Below, one piece after another: positions 44,546 through 57,015 of a DNA stretch of 64,000 nt. The stretch's first letter is position 1, and each line of letters begins with the position of its first letter. The position numbers and the translations under genes were made by a program. The stretch lies in contig RQOL01000253.1 of NCBI GenBank assembly GCA_013076295.1, forward strand, positions 62,001-126,000. The letters run 5' to 3'. The notes under the pieces are model-generated. The model was not told the origin of the DNA, did not search any database, and saw only the letters and a program-made list of their open reading frames with translations. Source of the stretch: Sanderia malayensis (Eukaryota; Cnidaria; Scyphozoa; Semaeostomeae; Pelagiidae).

Positions 44546-44980
44546 ATGGCTAGTATAGCAGCAAGTGTTGTAGCATTAATGCTGATAGACGATATGCTGA
44601 AGGATGATGGTGGAGTTGAAGCGACTAAACTAATGACGGGTGAAGAAAAGTATAGAAAAGGATAGAATACGAAAACGTGAAAAGAGAGGAGAGAGGAAAT
44701 CAACAAACATGGGTTCCGCGATAGCACGTGTAGACAAGCTATTAAACAAGCCGTAAGACAGGGTGGAAGAGCGATAGCAAAACAAGTTAGCAAACAAGCG
44801 GTTAAGAAGTCTGCAAAGGGTGGAGCGATCGTTGCAGCTGGATATGGTTTAGACAGAACCATGAGCAAAATGCAAGGTGGTCGAAAGGGAGGAATACGAA
44901 GGAGGCAGGTGCGAAAGAAGCGTATGAAAGGTAGACGAGGTGCAAATAGGTCTATAAAGATAACTAGAGTGAGAGCTTAA
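44546..44980 (+). pseudogene. cationic virion-core-like protein, right-arm copy
   Basis: Same 145-codon frame with the two internal stops as 11,580-12,014. Hydrophobic N-terminus, basic C-terminus. Confidence 0.5.
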
Positions 44981-45139
44981 AGCTAACATTTTAAAATGAG
45001 ACTACCAGAACAGATATACAAAATTAGACTTTTAGTGATCAAGATATTTCTACTACCAATTATGATGCTTTTTCGCATCACATGTGGGTTTCTACGTGTA
45101 ATCTGCAGGAATAAGAGATGTAAGGGTTGTAAGTTAGTC

Positions 45140-45392
45140 AAGGATTAGATTGATAACTAAGATAACATCATCATTTAAAAAGTGGCGTAATTTACTGTTG
45201 ATTGGTTAATGATTAAATCATCAATAGAGAGGTTTCGTAATTGATTCCTGATTGGTTGATGAATACATCATCATTTGGAAAGCAACATCAACATTTAAAA
45301 AGTGATAGAATCGACAGCTGATTGGCTAATGATTACATTATCATTCAAAATGTGGTGTTAACATTCAAATGATATAATGTTTCCAAAAATTG
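45140..45392. promoter_or_regulatory. CRE/CCAAT-like module, right-arm copy
   Basis: Reverse of 11,170-11,420, with three GATTGGTTAATGATTA-like units upstream of the gene at 45,484. Confidence 0.55.
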
Positions 45393-45483
45393 ATTTTGGA
45401 AAAGCATAACATGTGAGAATCTCAAATGAGAGTTTATTTCAGTCAGAAGTTGCTGAAGATAAGAGCTCAAGAATAATTCACAA

Positions 45484-46085
45484 TGGAACTAGTATACAGA
45501 ACCAGTGATGAAGACCTAACTGCAGCCTCCTCCTTCTACATAAAACATTCCCTGGCAAATGTGCTCCAATTGTAGAAGTGAACAATAAAGGAAAGATTTT
45601 CATCAAGAACATACGGCTCTCATCAAAAGGATTCAACCGTTTGATTAGTGTAATCAAAGACCAACTTATTGTGAATAAAGCTGGACAGATTGAATTTAAA
45701 GGGAAGGACTCGGAAAGTCTATTGGAATTAATGAAGGTGAATATTACATCGAAGCAATATGCCAGAGTAACAACAAAGTTTCTATCGCTATGCACAGAAC
45801 TTTTAGAAAAGTACTCAGATACTGCTAGCAATGATATGGTTAAGATGGAAATTTACATTCAAAAATGGAGATGAGCCACAGCAATTTTGTCTGAGTGCCA
45901 GAAGGTGGAAAGGGGAGAAACCAACCAAAACCGGTGTCAATCTCAACGAAGCAATGATAAAGGCACTGTACGAATTTGGTATATTTCGAAGTACGAATGG
46001 TAACGACTTGAAACCACTTTCACTCAAAAGAAAGGAACCAGCTGATGATGTGTTGGGAGTTAAACTATCCAAAACGGAAAGATAA
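45484..46085 (+). pseudogene. unrecognised 200-residue protein, right-arm copy
   Basis: Same three frame pieces as 10,475-11,076, with breaks at the same places. Confidence 0.5.
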
Positions 46086-46095
46086 TTAATCTGAC

Positions 46096-46536
46096 ATGGA
46101 CATGGACATCCTCAAGCTTGTAAAGTTAAACGAGCAGATTCAAGATGCATATTCAGCAATCCTCCTGAATTACATTTCAGGGAAAGCAAAGGAGTATTGC
46201 AAGAAGTGTTTCAAATCTTCTGCAGAAGGTATTATTGATCCTTATATTGAGCATAATTCAGACTGTATGGCAGCGAATGCATTCAAATTTATAACATTCC
46301 ATATTGATTATGCAAATAAAAACATGTTAGATGAGGGAAAGGAATCACTTAAAAGAGCTATGCTTGAAGAATTGAGGAAGCATAAACAGTCACTGGATTC
46401 GAAAGATGATGGCCAGCTTGAATGGTTGTATAATGGCATGCTAAGTAAAGAATTTGCCTCCTCTGAAAGATCAAGATACTTATTACAAACTCTAAGCAAG
46501 ATGGTTTCGAGAGTATGCGAATCAATGTTACCTTGA
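46096..46536 (+). CDS. unrecognised 146-residue protein, right-arm copy
   Basis: Copy of 10,024-10,464, intact; one Lys/Arg difference near the C-terminus. Ten bases separate it from the previous gene. Confidence 0.6.
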   Translation: MDMDILKLVKLNEQIQDAYSAILLNYISGKAKEYCKKCFKSSAEGIIDPYIEHNSDCMAANAFKFITFHIDYANKNMLDEGKESLKRAMLEELRKHKQSLDSKDDGQLEWLYNGMLSKEFASSERSRYLLQTLSKMVSRVCESMLP

Positions 46537-46677
46537 ACATTAATCAGCATTTACCTTGGACGTTGAAAGAAAAAGCTTAAATGCCACTATTGTAGAAGTT
46601 CAATTATTGCTGTATATATATGTAAATGTATATATATATATAGAATTGAGTGATGTTAAATAAAAACACATAATTCG

Positions 46678-46717
46678 CTGCAACTCTGAGTTTCGTGCTT
46701 ATGCACTCATCAGGCAG
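46678..46717 (-). ncRNA. hammerhead ribozyme (minus), right-arm copy
   Basis: Identical core CTGATGA, GTGC-ATAA-GCAC and GAAA, with stem I CTGC/GCAG, read on the minus strand. Confidence 0.72.
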
Positions 46718-46781
46718 ATTTAATTAAGTTAAATCAAATAAAATAACATTAAAATGATTTAATTAAATTAAATCATTAAAT

Positions 46782-46821
46782 CTGCCTGATGAGTGCATAA
46801 GCACGAAACTCAGAGTTGCAG
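46782..46821 (+). ncRNA. hammerhead ribozyme (plus), right-arm copy
   Basis: Identical core and stems to 9843-9882. Confidence 0.72.
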
Positions 46822-46926
46822 CGAATTATGTGTTTTTATTTAACATCACTCAATTCTATATACCGCTCTACACATATGTGTATTGAGCACTGTCGAACGG
46901 TGTTTTTTAAAATTATTATCATTATT

Positions 46927-46963
<37 letters not shown>

Positions 46964-47117
46964 CTCTTAGTTGAGTATGCCTATCCTGACGATAGTGCTC
47001 AAGTGCTCAATATACGTGAGTATAGAGAAATTATAATGTAGAATTTGCACTCAAGGAAAAGACGGTGGTTAATCAGTTACTTGGAGTTCTATTGTTCGTT
47101 AAATAAAACTTGTTTTC

Positions 47118-47438
47118 ATGTCGGCAACCTTTAAAGTCCTTGAGAAGTTGTTTACAAAGGGTAGGTCTCAGAGAAACGGTAGAGATCTTGCTCTAAGCAC
47201 ACAATATCACGTTCTATTTAAAAATCCAAGAGATAGAAGTCAAATCAGATTTCTTGCACAGCAAATCATGCCATCTTCCCCACAAACATTTATTAATACC
47301 TACAACGACGCAACTGCTAGATTATATGGATATTTACTCTGTGATTTCACCCAATCCACTGATGATGGCCTTTCACTGAGAACAAACATTTCTCCACATG
47401 TAGCTGAAATGATCATATTCAAACCAAAAAAGCTATAA
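47118..47438 (+). pseudogene. packaging ATPase C-terminal fragment, right-arm copy
   Basis: Same as 9,122-9,442, including FKNPRDRSQI and YGYLLCDF. No Walker motifs upstream. Confidence 0.7.
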
Positions 47439-47498
47439 ATAGGATTGAATACTCAAACAATAATAATAGGTTGTAGTAATAGATTAAAAAAGTTAATC

Positions 47499-47709
47499 AT
47501 GCTCCCAAGCCAACCAGAGTCATTTCCTAAGAAGGAAATCTCGAAGAAGTTTCCATCAACGAAAAAGAAGGTTGCAAGGAAAAAGAATGTAGCATCAAAG
47601 ATGAGTGGAGATGAAAAGAAGATTATAAAAACAACACCACATCATTTGAAAGGGAGGAGAAGGAGAAGGAAGAAAGGGTGCTCTAACGTTAAAGTAATGC
47701 AGATGTTCA
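47499..47709 (+). pseudogene. Lys/Arg-rich protein cut by a LINE, right-arm copy
   Basis: Copy of 8,851-9,061. Its end merges into the LINE tail. Confidence 0.45.
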
Positions 47710-49628
47710 TTGTTTTAATAATAAATAATAACAAAATGCATTTATATTGCGCCATTTATCCACATGGCTCAAAGGCGCAATACATAACTTTCATAAAACT
47801 AGTAAGGTAATATCATATAAAGTAATTACAAGGAATACTAAAATATGATTGGCAAAAATAAAACCTAATCGAAATATTCTTTAAACAAATGTGTTTTCAG
47901 TCTACATTTAAAAATTTCTAAAGAATCCGTTGTTCTCAATGCATACGGCAGTTTGTTCCAAAGATGAATAGCGGCACTTACAAACGCACGATATCCAGCT
48001 GTCACAAGCTTTGTCCTTGTGTTTCAATTTCTAAATTATCATCGGTAGATCTTGTCCGCCTTGTTGCTGTTCTCAATGTGACCAACTCTTTGCTGTTCTC
48101 AAGGTATTTTAGTGCAAAATTGTTGATGCATTTGTAAGTTAACACTATGATCTTGTATTTGATCCTGTGTGTTATTGGCAACCATTGGAGTTGTTTCATA
48201 ACTTGGGCTTATGTGACTATGTCTGTTCACACCGATCAAAATCCAGGCAGCAGAATTCTGAATTTTTTGCAACTTTTGTAACTCAGATACTGGAACACCT
48301 TATAAGAGAGAATTGATGCAGTCTAGCCTAGATGTGATGAAGGCATGGATGGCTTTTTCAGCAGCTTCTTTTGTAAGATACTTCCGAGCTAGGCGGATAT
48401 TATGCAAGTAATACCAAGCTGAGCTGCACAGAGAGTTGACATGTGACTTAAATGACAAATTTGCGTCAAAGAATACACCAAGATTTCGTGCTTTTTCATC
48501 TGGTCTAATCTCAGTGTTTTCGATGTTTATCAACAGATTTGGCAGTTTTGCACATTGTTTTCGTGTTCCTATCAACAACAATCCAGTTTTATCTCCGTTT
48601 AGTTTTAGCCTGTTTGTTAGCATCCAGGACTGAATTTCTTGGACACACCCTTCAACTTGCTGTATTGAGAGAGATGCACATTCAGGAGTTGATGAGAATG
48701 ACATATTAAGTTATGTGCCATCAGCGTAGAGGTGGAACCTCATACTTCTGCTTCTAACAATATCTCCAAGGGTAACGTATACACCAGAAGGAAGTAACGA
48801 ACCCAGTACTGATCCTTGTGGAACACCACAAGATAGAGGCATCTGTTTTGATTTTTCATCTTTACCATTTGAAAACGATTTTCTAGGTATGAAACATACC
48901 ATTTCAAAGCTTCCCTTTAATTCCACATCTATTGGAAAGTCTCTCAAGTAATACAGAATGGTTGACTGTATTAAACGCCGCCGAAAGATCTAACAATACA
49001 AGGATAGAGACTATTTGTTTATCCATTGCCATGAGCAAGTCATTATGAACTCTCAGTAACGTTGTTTCCGTACTGTGCTCCTCTCTATATGCCGATTGTA
49101 GTGGCTGAAATGGATTATTTTCCACCATATGCTGAACTAATTGATTTGCAACTGCTCTCTCGATGAGCTTTGAGGCATAATCCGTTAATTATCAGAGTTG
49201 CGATTTTGACAAAAGGTTCCCCACAACGCTTCAAAATCCATGTCTGCAGTGGATCTAGATCACATGTTGTTATTGGTGACTTTTTTACAAGTTTTTCAAC
49301 ATTATTTTCAGACAGGTGACAAAACTTACTCAATTGGGTCTTATATTTGGGTTGCTCTGGTACAACTTTATAATTTTCATCCAAATTCACGGCCAGATCA
49401 AGATGATTTTGAATCTTCTCCACTTTTCCAACAAAGAGATCAACAAATTCATTTGCAAGCTGAAGAGCAGAGTCATGTTTTGGAAGGGGAGACTCTGTCT
49501 TTTTATTCAGCATATTGTTCAAAACTTTGAATAATCCTTTTGTACTGTGTGAATTTTCCATCACTAAATTCGAATAAAATGCTGTGTCCCAATCTTCCAA
49601 CTGTTTACAATATTCAATATTCATATTA
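47710..49628 (-). mobile_element. CR1-like LINE, right-arm copy
   Basis: Reverse of 6,932-8,850 with the same internal deletion, stops and 3' stem. Confidence 0.8.
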
Positions 49629-49650
49629 GAAAGACTAATATGAATATTGA
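49612..49650. repeat. 17-bp LINE-junction hairpin, right-arm copy
   Basis: Same palindrome as 6,910-6,948. Confidence 0.85.
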
Positions 49651-50002
49651 AAAGTTACATTCTGATCCTTCTGTGCCTGGTTCTCTAGGGGGTTTAAATA
49701 AAGCATATAGGGAATTTAAGATTGGATTCTACGCAGCTAACAACGAAGTAATAGAAGCCATTGTAGAGAAGTTCAATAGGACGCTAAAAGGTCGCATGTA
49801 TCGATACTTTACAGCAAGAAACACTCTCAGATACATCGATAATTTACAAGAGCTTGCTCATTCCTATAACAAAACCTACCATCGATCCATCGTTATGCGA
49901 CCATCAGCTGTCAATAAAAGCAACGCTAATATTGTCATCTTTAACATTGTATCTCAAGCGAATGCGGGTAGCAATATGAACCATGCAGGATCTAAACCAT
50001 AG
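49640..50002 (+). pseudogene. int: Polinton integrase C-terminal fragment, right-arm copy
   Basis: Same as 6,559-6,921 with one Ala/Val change. Last catalytic Glu in VEKFNRTLKGRMYRYF. Confidence 0.85.
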
Positions 50003-51620
50003 TATTCTAACCCAAGCTTTCGAAATGATTCAAAAACATCTGTAAGCAGGAGAGCATCAGTCACCAAGTAAAGTTCATGGTAATCCTTGAAGGTGTTACA
50101 TTAAAAGAATTGTCAAACTTTTTGCGCATGCTGATAATCCACATCACTGATTCCGCAATCATTCAGCTCATTGCAGAATTTTTCCTGCGAAGGTAGTGAC
50201 GTTGCATGTATCTTTTCTACACTATCTACCCAATCGTATGGATAGACACCTTTCCTTCTCAACAGTCTGAATCCTTCATGAAAGTCCACGTTATTCCGCA
50301 TTTTTCTCAAATATTCATTCACTAAGGTTAATTCGTCATCGGGAACGTTGCTAGAAAGTTCCGCTAAACCTCTGCTTAGGAAAGCAAGCGAATCAATGTA
50401 TCTTATTCTATCCTCCCAAGAACCCAACTTCTGTTACCATCAGCATCATTATTATCAACATCGGAAGAGGCTGTTAAGATCTTTTCTGATGAGTTTGCAA
50501 TGATTCGTACATTCCTTCGGCCGAGATTTGACATTATATGGAGCGTGTCATATCCCTTCAAATTGGGAAAAACTGCGGAAATGAGGTGGGTTTTTGCGAT
50601 GGTATTCAAATTGTTTAGATTGCAATACTTGCATGCTGCACCTCTAAATTCTCCTGTGATGTGGCAATGGTCTCAAACCTTTTTTCCAAATTCCCCCTTA
50701 CAGCAGAATTAATGTGTTGCTTCATCATGTCGACTTTGTTGTTCTTGCGTCAGTGCTTTCATTGGTATTGTTGCCTTGAATATCTCTTGTATGTGTTCAT
50801 TCAACTCATCCATCCTATTCGTGAATTTCAACATACAATCCTTGCCAGTGTAAACTTCTGGCACATTATTTAAGCATCCATCCAGTGATTTTACATACAA
50901 GCCATAGCTAATCGGTGTATGTTTCTGATACTTGGAAGGATCATTCAACTTCTCGAGTCGAGCACACATTCAAAGTCAGCATACATTACAAATGGGAGAA
51001 GCATTTGCTTCTTGGTGCTACTGAAGGATAGATGAGCATCTTTCTTAGCTGGAAATGTAACTGCTTGGCTTTCATTTTGCTTGAATGTCAATATGGTTGT
51101 TTAAAGATTCTTGTGTATTGCATGAACTGAGACAGAAATGACAGTAAAACCTTTTTTTATCATGCTATGGCCAGGACGCCCAGCGAGTGATCTGCTCAAA
51201 CTCTTTATCCAGCAGTAATGTGAATTACCATTATCATCCACTAATAACAATAGGTCAAGATGTTTCTTATTTGATTGATTCGTTAACCTTCCAGGATAAA
51301 CTTCGCCATCTTCATAATAAAAGATGTTGATGGAAAAATTGTTGTTATCCTCAAATTTCTTTATCATATTGAAATTTGTTGGGTTCACTGGAAATTTCAA
51401 ACCATCCATATTCAATAGAGTTTGATCGTACTTTGTTGCTCTTTCAGAGTGCCTATCTACTGGGTAGAAACAAGACAAGACAGCCCACGTGAAACTCTTG
51501 TCATCTCTATTTTGTACGTTGATCATTACTTTCTTCACACTCAAGAGTTATGGTAATGGTATGTACGATCCACCTTTGATTGGTTTGTAATTGAAAAAAT
51601 GAATTTTATAATTCACCACT
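49966..51620 (-). pseudogene. polB: Polinton PolB central fragment, right-arm copy
   Basis: Copy of 4,940-6,597. An additional one-base loss near 51,166 shifts the frame before the Cys/His finger. It continues upstream across the BEL element at 56,909. Confidence 0.85.
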
Positions 51621-51931
51621 TGTTGAAGAACCCGATCTTCAATACTCGTTTGTTTAGCTTTACCGTGAAACACTCATGGAAGACAATTTCATTTCTCTAT
51701 TTTATTTCACATATTTTTGCTGCCGCATTTCATATCAATAAAAACTCTCTAACTTCGACACCGAAAAAACTGTTTTTTGTCACCAAGTGATGATAAGAAT
51801 AGAAGAATTGCATTATTTATTTAAATCACAAAATACCAATACTGAACTAAAATAATAATGGATCATGCCGCGAGACAACGTCATGCGGGCATGCGCGGGC
51901 ATGCGCGGGCAAACTAAGTAAACTTCGCACA
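51621..51931 (-). repeat. 3' LTR of the BEL element
   Basis: Begins TGTGCGAAGTTTAC on the minus strand at 51,931, next to the polypurine tract, and ends TTCAACA at 51,621. Confidence 0.9.
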
Positions 51932-54649
51932 CTCCCCCCTCCTTGATTCATTTTGAATCAAGCATGAGGCGTGTCTTTGCGCGCGCGTCTTGCGCTGCTG
52001 CTCTGCGTGGCCTGCTCCCCCGTGGGCATCATTCGCAGCTGCCTTGCCTCCGACATCCACGACCTTCTGGCTCTCTCCTTCATCTCCATTCTTCCTTGCA
52101 TCTCCGTTATCTCCATTCATGCATTCATGTCTACCTCCTGTGTACTTAGCACATTCTAAAGGAAATAACCTTTGAATCGGCCTATCAATAATTTCTGGCT
52201 TACCTTTACCCTTTCCAACTCTTCTGATGGTTGCACCTCTCACCTGGTTATCTTTGCCGAAAATCAGTTTCTCAACCACTGCCATTTTCCACATGCCTCT
52301 CTTCACTTTTTCCTCGTGTACCAATACCACCTCGCCTTCACTGATCACTGCTGGACCTTTATTCGGTACTCTATGAGCTTCACGAAGATCTATCAAGTAC
52401 TCTTTACGCCACCTGTTCCAAAAGTGATCAAGTTTCCTGCTAAGGTATAAAAAGCGCTTATTCAAGCTGTTATTAATGTCAGCATCATTAATATTTGATT
52501 TCAACTCAATACCTTCAGACAAGGACGAAAGCCTGCGTCCCACAAGCAAATGTGATGGAGTTAGAACTTGTTCCTCTAACTCATCGTATTCAAAAGTAAG
52601 AGGACAAGAATTCAAGTTGTTCTCTACTTCTGTCAACACAGTTGTCAATTCATCGAGATTTACCCTGGCATTACCAAGTACCTTCCGTAGACATCGCTTT
52701 ACGGAACGAACCATTCTCTCAAAATGGCCTCCTTGCCACGGGCTAACAGCTAGATTGAATTTCCATTCAATTCCTCTATAGCCTAGACTTCCAGTAACTC
52801 CTTCATCAGTGCCCATTTTCTTCAAGAACGATGCAATAGACTTGAAGGTCTTTGCGTTATCCGAGTTAATGATGCTTGGTGTACCCCTTCGGGCACAAAA
52901 CCGTCTCAAGCAATTCAAACATGAAACTGCAGTTAAATCATTAACAATTTCCAGGTGTAAAGCCCTAGTCAAACAACAGGAAAATAAACAGATATACACC
53001 TTCGACATCTTCCCTTGTTTCTCCTTGACGAACAGCGGTCCGGCAAAATCAACCCCTACGTAAGAGAAGGGGGGTGCTTCTGACACTCTAAATTCTGGAA
53101 GTACAGCCGTAGGTGGATTCCTGAAAGATAATCCTTCTTGTCTCCTACAAATGAGACATTTCTTCAGCAACTTTTTAACTACTTGCCTACCCCTTGGAAC
53201 CCAGAATCTTGATCTCATCTCTGCAAGTGTGGCTCTAACACCGCAGTGTTGTACTCTTTCATGGCAATCCAAAACTAGTAGCTCTGTGAATCTATGTTCT
53301 TTAGAGATCAGTGCTGGATACTTTGAACTGAGATCCAAACTTGCATTTTCAAGTCTACCCTTACATACAAGGATTCCTTCCACTTCAACAACACTTAGCT
53401 ACTTGGCTGTTTTCTCAAAATCTTTATCTGCTTTAAGCAAGACCTGAACATCTCTTATCCACAGCTTTTCGGCTTCCTTGATTTCTGATGCACTAAGATT
53501 GCCATATTTAACTTCACCCTTGTTTCTCTTACCTTTTAGATTTGCAACAGCTCGTTTAACCCAGGCGGTGATTCTAAGCAATCTATTTAGTGTGCTATAC
53601 CGATCAATATCAACAATCTGTCCTATGCCGGTCTGCACATTTGTTGATACGACCATGGCATTCACTTTCTTTTTCTCCTTTCCCACCTCTTCTGATTAAC
53701 TTATTTCAAGCTTTTTGGGCCACTGATCTTCTCCCTTTTTTAGCCACTCTGGCCCTTGGAACCATAATTCATTATCCTTCAACTGGCTGGCCATAATACT
53801 CCTTGAGCCTATGTCAGCAGGACTTTCTGTACCACCCACATGACTCCAATCTTTCATTTCAGATAATTTCAGTATTTCACTCACTCTGAACTGTACCCAT
53901 TGCTTCCTCTGCCCTTTATGGAAAATCCAGTAAAGAGCAGTTGTACTGTCAAGCCAATAATGCTTACTATCTATCTTAATGTGAGACTTCAATGCTGTGC
54001 AGACTGTATCCATTAATACAGCTAAAATCCTTGCGGATAATAGCTCTAACCTTGGTATTGTTAATGCTTTTACGGGAGCCACTCTTGTCTTTGAACATAG
54101 CAAGGTAGTATATGTTCCTGTTTCATATACCATGTAGACCACAGCACAGTATGCCTTTTTGCTAGCGTCTCCGAAACCATGGAGGTGGCATCTTAAAATC
54201 TCTCCCTTATTCAAATCAAAAATACACCTTGATAAGGTTACAGCATTGACCTGGCTGAGGTCCTCTATCCATGAGTCCCAAATTGCAGCCTTCTCTCTTG
54301 GTACAGTGTCATCCCAACTCAATTTACTCATGCACAATTCCTGAAATAAAACCTTCACTATAACAGAAATCGGACTGATTATACCCAATGGATCAAATAT
54401 GGTTCCTAGAGTACTTAAAATTCCTCTCTTTGTGGGCTGTCCATTGCTTGCATTGCTTACCTTACTCAACTTAAACTCCAAGTTGTCCTTGCAACTATCC
54501 CAGATCAATCCCAAAACTTTTGTCTTGCTATCCGACGCTTTCTCTACACCTAACATTTCCTTAGCATAAGACATATCTTCTCCACCTGCTTGACCTGGTT
54601 GGCGCTCATTCATTCCCTCACTCTCCTTTATTTTCTGAGACAATAACAA
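51914..54649 (-). pseudogene. pol: BEL Pol remnant (RNase H, integrase), right-arm copy
   Basis: Same frame as 1911-4612. The integrase part (53,383-51,914) is here open for 489 codons, with HHCC and all three catalytic acids. TAG at 53,399-53,401 and TAA at 53,696-53,698 separate it from RNase H; these stops are shared by both arms, so they are real. Confidence 0.85.
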
Positions 54650-56463
54650 TGAGACACCCAGCCCAATGATGTCTTTACCGCTACGGGCTCATAAGGCCCC
54701 CCTCGTTTGATCTCCCCGTCTTGGAAGCTCCAAAGTTCATCTGCTCCAATCAGAACATCTACGGTCAAAACTTCTTCATTCCTAGAAACATCTGAGAACC
54801 ATAGTTTATTCAAATGAGAAAAATCTTTCTTCACTACTTCTAGGTGTTCGTTTGCAATGCAAGAGATATCATCAACTACAAAACATTCAACATTAACACT
54901 CTTCCATTGGCCCAGCGGGGCCAAGGCTATCTTGACCACATCTCTCATCTTCACATCTGTCTCACTGCTTCCAAACGCTCTGACTGACAAGCGCTCTCTC
55001 CTCGTGAGCCTTAATCCTAACCTATCAACAGCCTTTGCCCAGATAAATGATTTGTGACTACCACTATCAAATAGCACTCTCACACGACTTTCTCTGTTCC
55101 CATTCACACTGGCCAAGGCTGTTTGCAAGGCAACTCTTTCACCGGATCCTGTGCAACCCACCCATGCGTTAGCTGCAGGGTTGAGAGGAGTTTCCGACTC
55201 TTCTCCGCTAGCAGGCGCACTTATTGGCTTAGGATTAAGCTTAAAGCATATAGCTGCATGATGTTTTCCCTTGCATGATTTACAAGATGTTTTTGTATGA
55301 CATTGAAAGGACCGATGTCCAGAATTCAAACAATTAAAGCATCTAGCAAATTTTTTAAGGATACTTTTTCTTTCAGAAATGTCCTTCACCTTTTGGCAAT
55401 CCTCTGAGGCATGATCTTCTTCCAGGCAAAACACACACTTCTTTTTGAAATTCTTCGTTGCCAGCAGCGCATTTGCTGTACCTTCAAATCCTTGTTCTCG
55501 CTTAGGCCGTAACCATCCTTTCTCTTGCTGACTTCCGGTTCCCTGGCTTGTGCTGCTTGTGCTGCTCTTAAATGGCGAGGTATGACTTTCGCGAATCACC
55601 AATTCCCTTTCCAACGCGGTCAGCATTTCCTTCATATTCCACTCCAAGTGATCAGAGCTACTTGATCTGATCATGTTGTATCGGACATTTTCTGGAATTT
55701 TATCCAAAATCACAGGCACCACGATGCTAGAATACGATGTCTGATCAACCTCTTGAGCCTCTAGTCCGCGGAAATGAGTTTCGACTTTGTCGTAAAGCAG
55801 TCGCAACTTCGTAACATTTCTTTCGCTGAACACTGGTTGAATATTTATCATTTGGTTGATGTGCTCACGTTGAATGATGCTGGGTTTGGCGTATCTCTTT
55901 TCCAAGAGAGTCACAGCTAATTCATAATTGGCTTCTGTGATGGGTATTCCTTTTATTACTCCTCTTGCTGGCTCCTCAAGAAGACTCTTTAGATATTTGA
56001 ATTTATCCACGGATGCGAGCTGTTCATTCTCGTGAATAGCGCTAGCATACCCGTCCCAGAATTCCTGCCATTCGTAGATCTTGCCTTCAAATTTCTTCAA
56101 TTCGAGCTTCGGCAGATTTACTTTTATTTTTCTTTCATTCGGGGCTGATCTTGAAAATATAGTAGATACCAAACTCTCTTGGGAGCTGCTTCTACTTGGC
56201 CTTGACAAATGGAGAAGGTCCGGTGACTTGAGTCCTTCCAAAATTTCGTCGACTGCAATTATTGCTTGTGTTATTTTCTCTCGATAATCGCTCGCGTCCT
56301 CCATTTCCTGGTCAAGGGCGTCGTCGTCTGCCTCCTCGGCCATCGAATCTAGAATTTCCCGATCGCAATCCTTTAAATCAATCTTCTTTTCACTCAATTG
56401 CATCTTGTACTGTTTCAATACTTTGGGATCAATCCCTTCTTCATTATCCTCATTTCTGGCCAA
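54628..56463 (-). CDS. gag-pro: BEL Gag-protease, long open frame
   Basis: 611 codons open on the minus strand, with a DUF1759-like capsid domain, two zinc knuckles and the DSG protease motif (VRVLFDSGSHKSFIW). The annotated 5' end is not an ATG; the natural ATG (seen at 17 in the other arm) is ATA here, and a one-base insertion upstream puts a stop between. The stop overlaps the start of the Pol frame by about 20 bases, a usual place for frameshifting. Confidence 0.75.
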   Translation of the reverse strand: MARNEDNEEGIDPKVLKQYKMQLSEKKIDLKDCDREILDSMAEEADDDALDQEMEDASDYREKITQAIIAVDEILEGLKSPDLLHLSRPSRSSSQESLVSTIFSRSAPNERKIKVNLPKLELKKFEGKIYEWQEFWDGYASAIHENEQLASVDKFKYLKSLLEEPARGVIKGIPITEANYELAVTLLEKRYAKPSIIQREHINQMINIQPVFSERNVTKLRLLYDKVETHFRGLEAQEVDQTSYSSIVVPVILDKIPENVRYNMIRSSSSDHLEWNMKEMLTALERELVIRESHTSPFKSSTSSTSQGTGSQQEKGWLRPKREQGFEGTANALLATKNFKKKCVFCLEEDHASEDCQKVKDISERKSILKKFARCFNCLNSGHRSFQCHTKTSCKSCKGKHHAAICFKLNPKPISAPASGEESETPLNPAANAWVGCTGSGERVALQTALASVNGNRESRVRVLFDSGSHKSFIWAKAVDRLGLRLTRRERLSVRAFGSSETDVKMRDVVKIALAPLGQWKSVNVECFVVDDISCIANEHLEVVKKDFSHLNKLWFSDVSRNEEVLTVDVLIGADELWSFQDGEIKRGGPYEPVAVKTSLGWVSHCYCLRK

Positions 56464-56598
56464 GGCATCGTTGACCTTGTTGACTAATTTCGTAGCAACA
56501 GTTCTGTGTCAACGTCGAATTTTCTTTAATTTTTCCACTCCTTCTATTCTAAAACAATTTTCTTCCACGGTTTAAGCTATCCGGCTCGGTGGACCATG

Positions 56599-56908
56599 TG
56601 TTGAAGAACCCGATCTTCAATACTCGTTTGTTTAGCTTTACCGTGAAACACTCATGGAAGACAATTTCATTTCTCTATTTTATTTCACATATTTTTGCTA
56701 CCGCATTTCACATCAATAAAAACTCTCTAACTTCGACACAGAAAAAACTGTTTTTGTCACCAAGTGATGACAAGAATAGAAGAATTGCATTATTTATTTA
56801 AATCACAAAATACCAATACTGAATTAACATAATAATGGATCATGCCGCGAGACAACGTCATGCGGGCATGCGCGGGCATGCGCGTGCGCACTAAGTAAAC
56901 TTCGCACA
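56599..56908 (-). repeat. 5' LTR of the BEL element
   Basis: 310 bp; pairs with the 3' LTR. Followed at once by CCACT (target duplication) and PolB coding sequence. Confidence 0.9.
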
Positions 56909-57015
56909 CCACTCTTTCAAATCTCTACCCACTGCCGTTTTCTGTATATTCACTTATATCTTCGTAAATCTTATCAATAGCATCCATGACATGATCACTA
57001 ATGCTAGCAATCCAT
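56909..57015 (-). pseudogene. polB: PolB fragment between the two insertions
   Basis: Minus-strand frame reading VMDAIDKIYEDISEYTENGS, then a stop, then RFERV, which runs on into the part beyond the BEL element. It is bounded by the CCACT and ATCCAT target duplications, showing that two mobile elements hit the same gene about 100 bases apart. Confidence 0.75.

Larger units (their letters stand above)
46642..46857. mobile_element. hammerhead-bearing palindromic MITE, right-arm copy
   Basis: Copy of 9,703-9,918, with the hammerheads at 46,678-46,717 (minus) and 46,782-46,821 (plus). Confidence 0.75.
40364..56563. repeat. right arm of the 16.2-kb inverted repeat
   Basis: Reverse complement of 1-16,206; coordinates sum to about 56,560-56,570 along the whole length. 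Nearly all ORFs translate the same, with few substitutions and single-base indels, many in short homopolymers (for example the PolB, Gag and 13,220 genes). The other arm ends at the window start, so the full length is unknown. Confidence 0.95.
51621..56908 (-). mobile_element. complete BEL/Pao-like element (RT core deleted), 5.3 kb
   Basis: LTRs 51,621-51,931 (3') and 56,599-56,908 (5') with TG...CA ends. Perfect 5-bp target duplication CCACT at 51,616-51,620 and 56,909-56,913. The LTRs differ at about ten positions, so the insertion is not brand new. Gag-protease, RNase H and integrase are present but RT is not; it must have moved with RT supplied by a relative. Confidence 0.92.
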
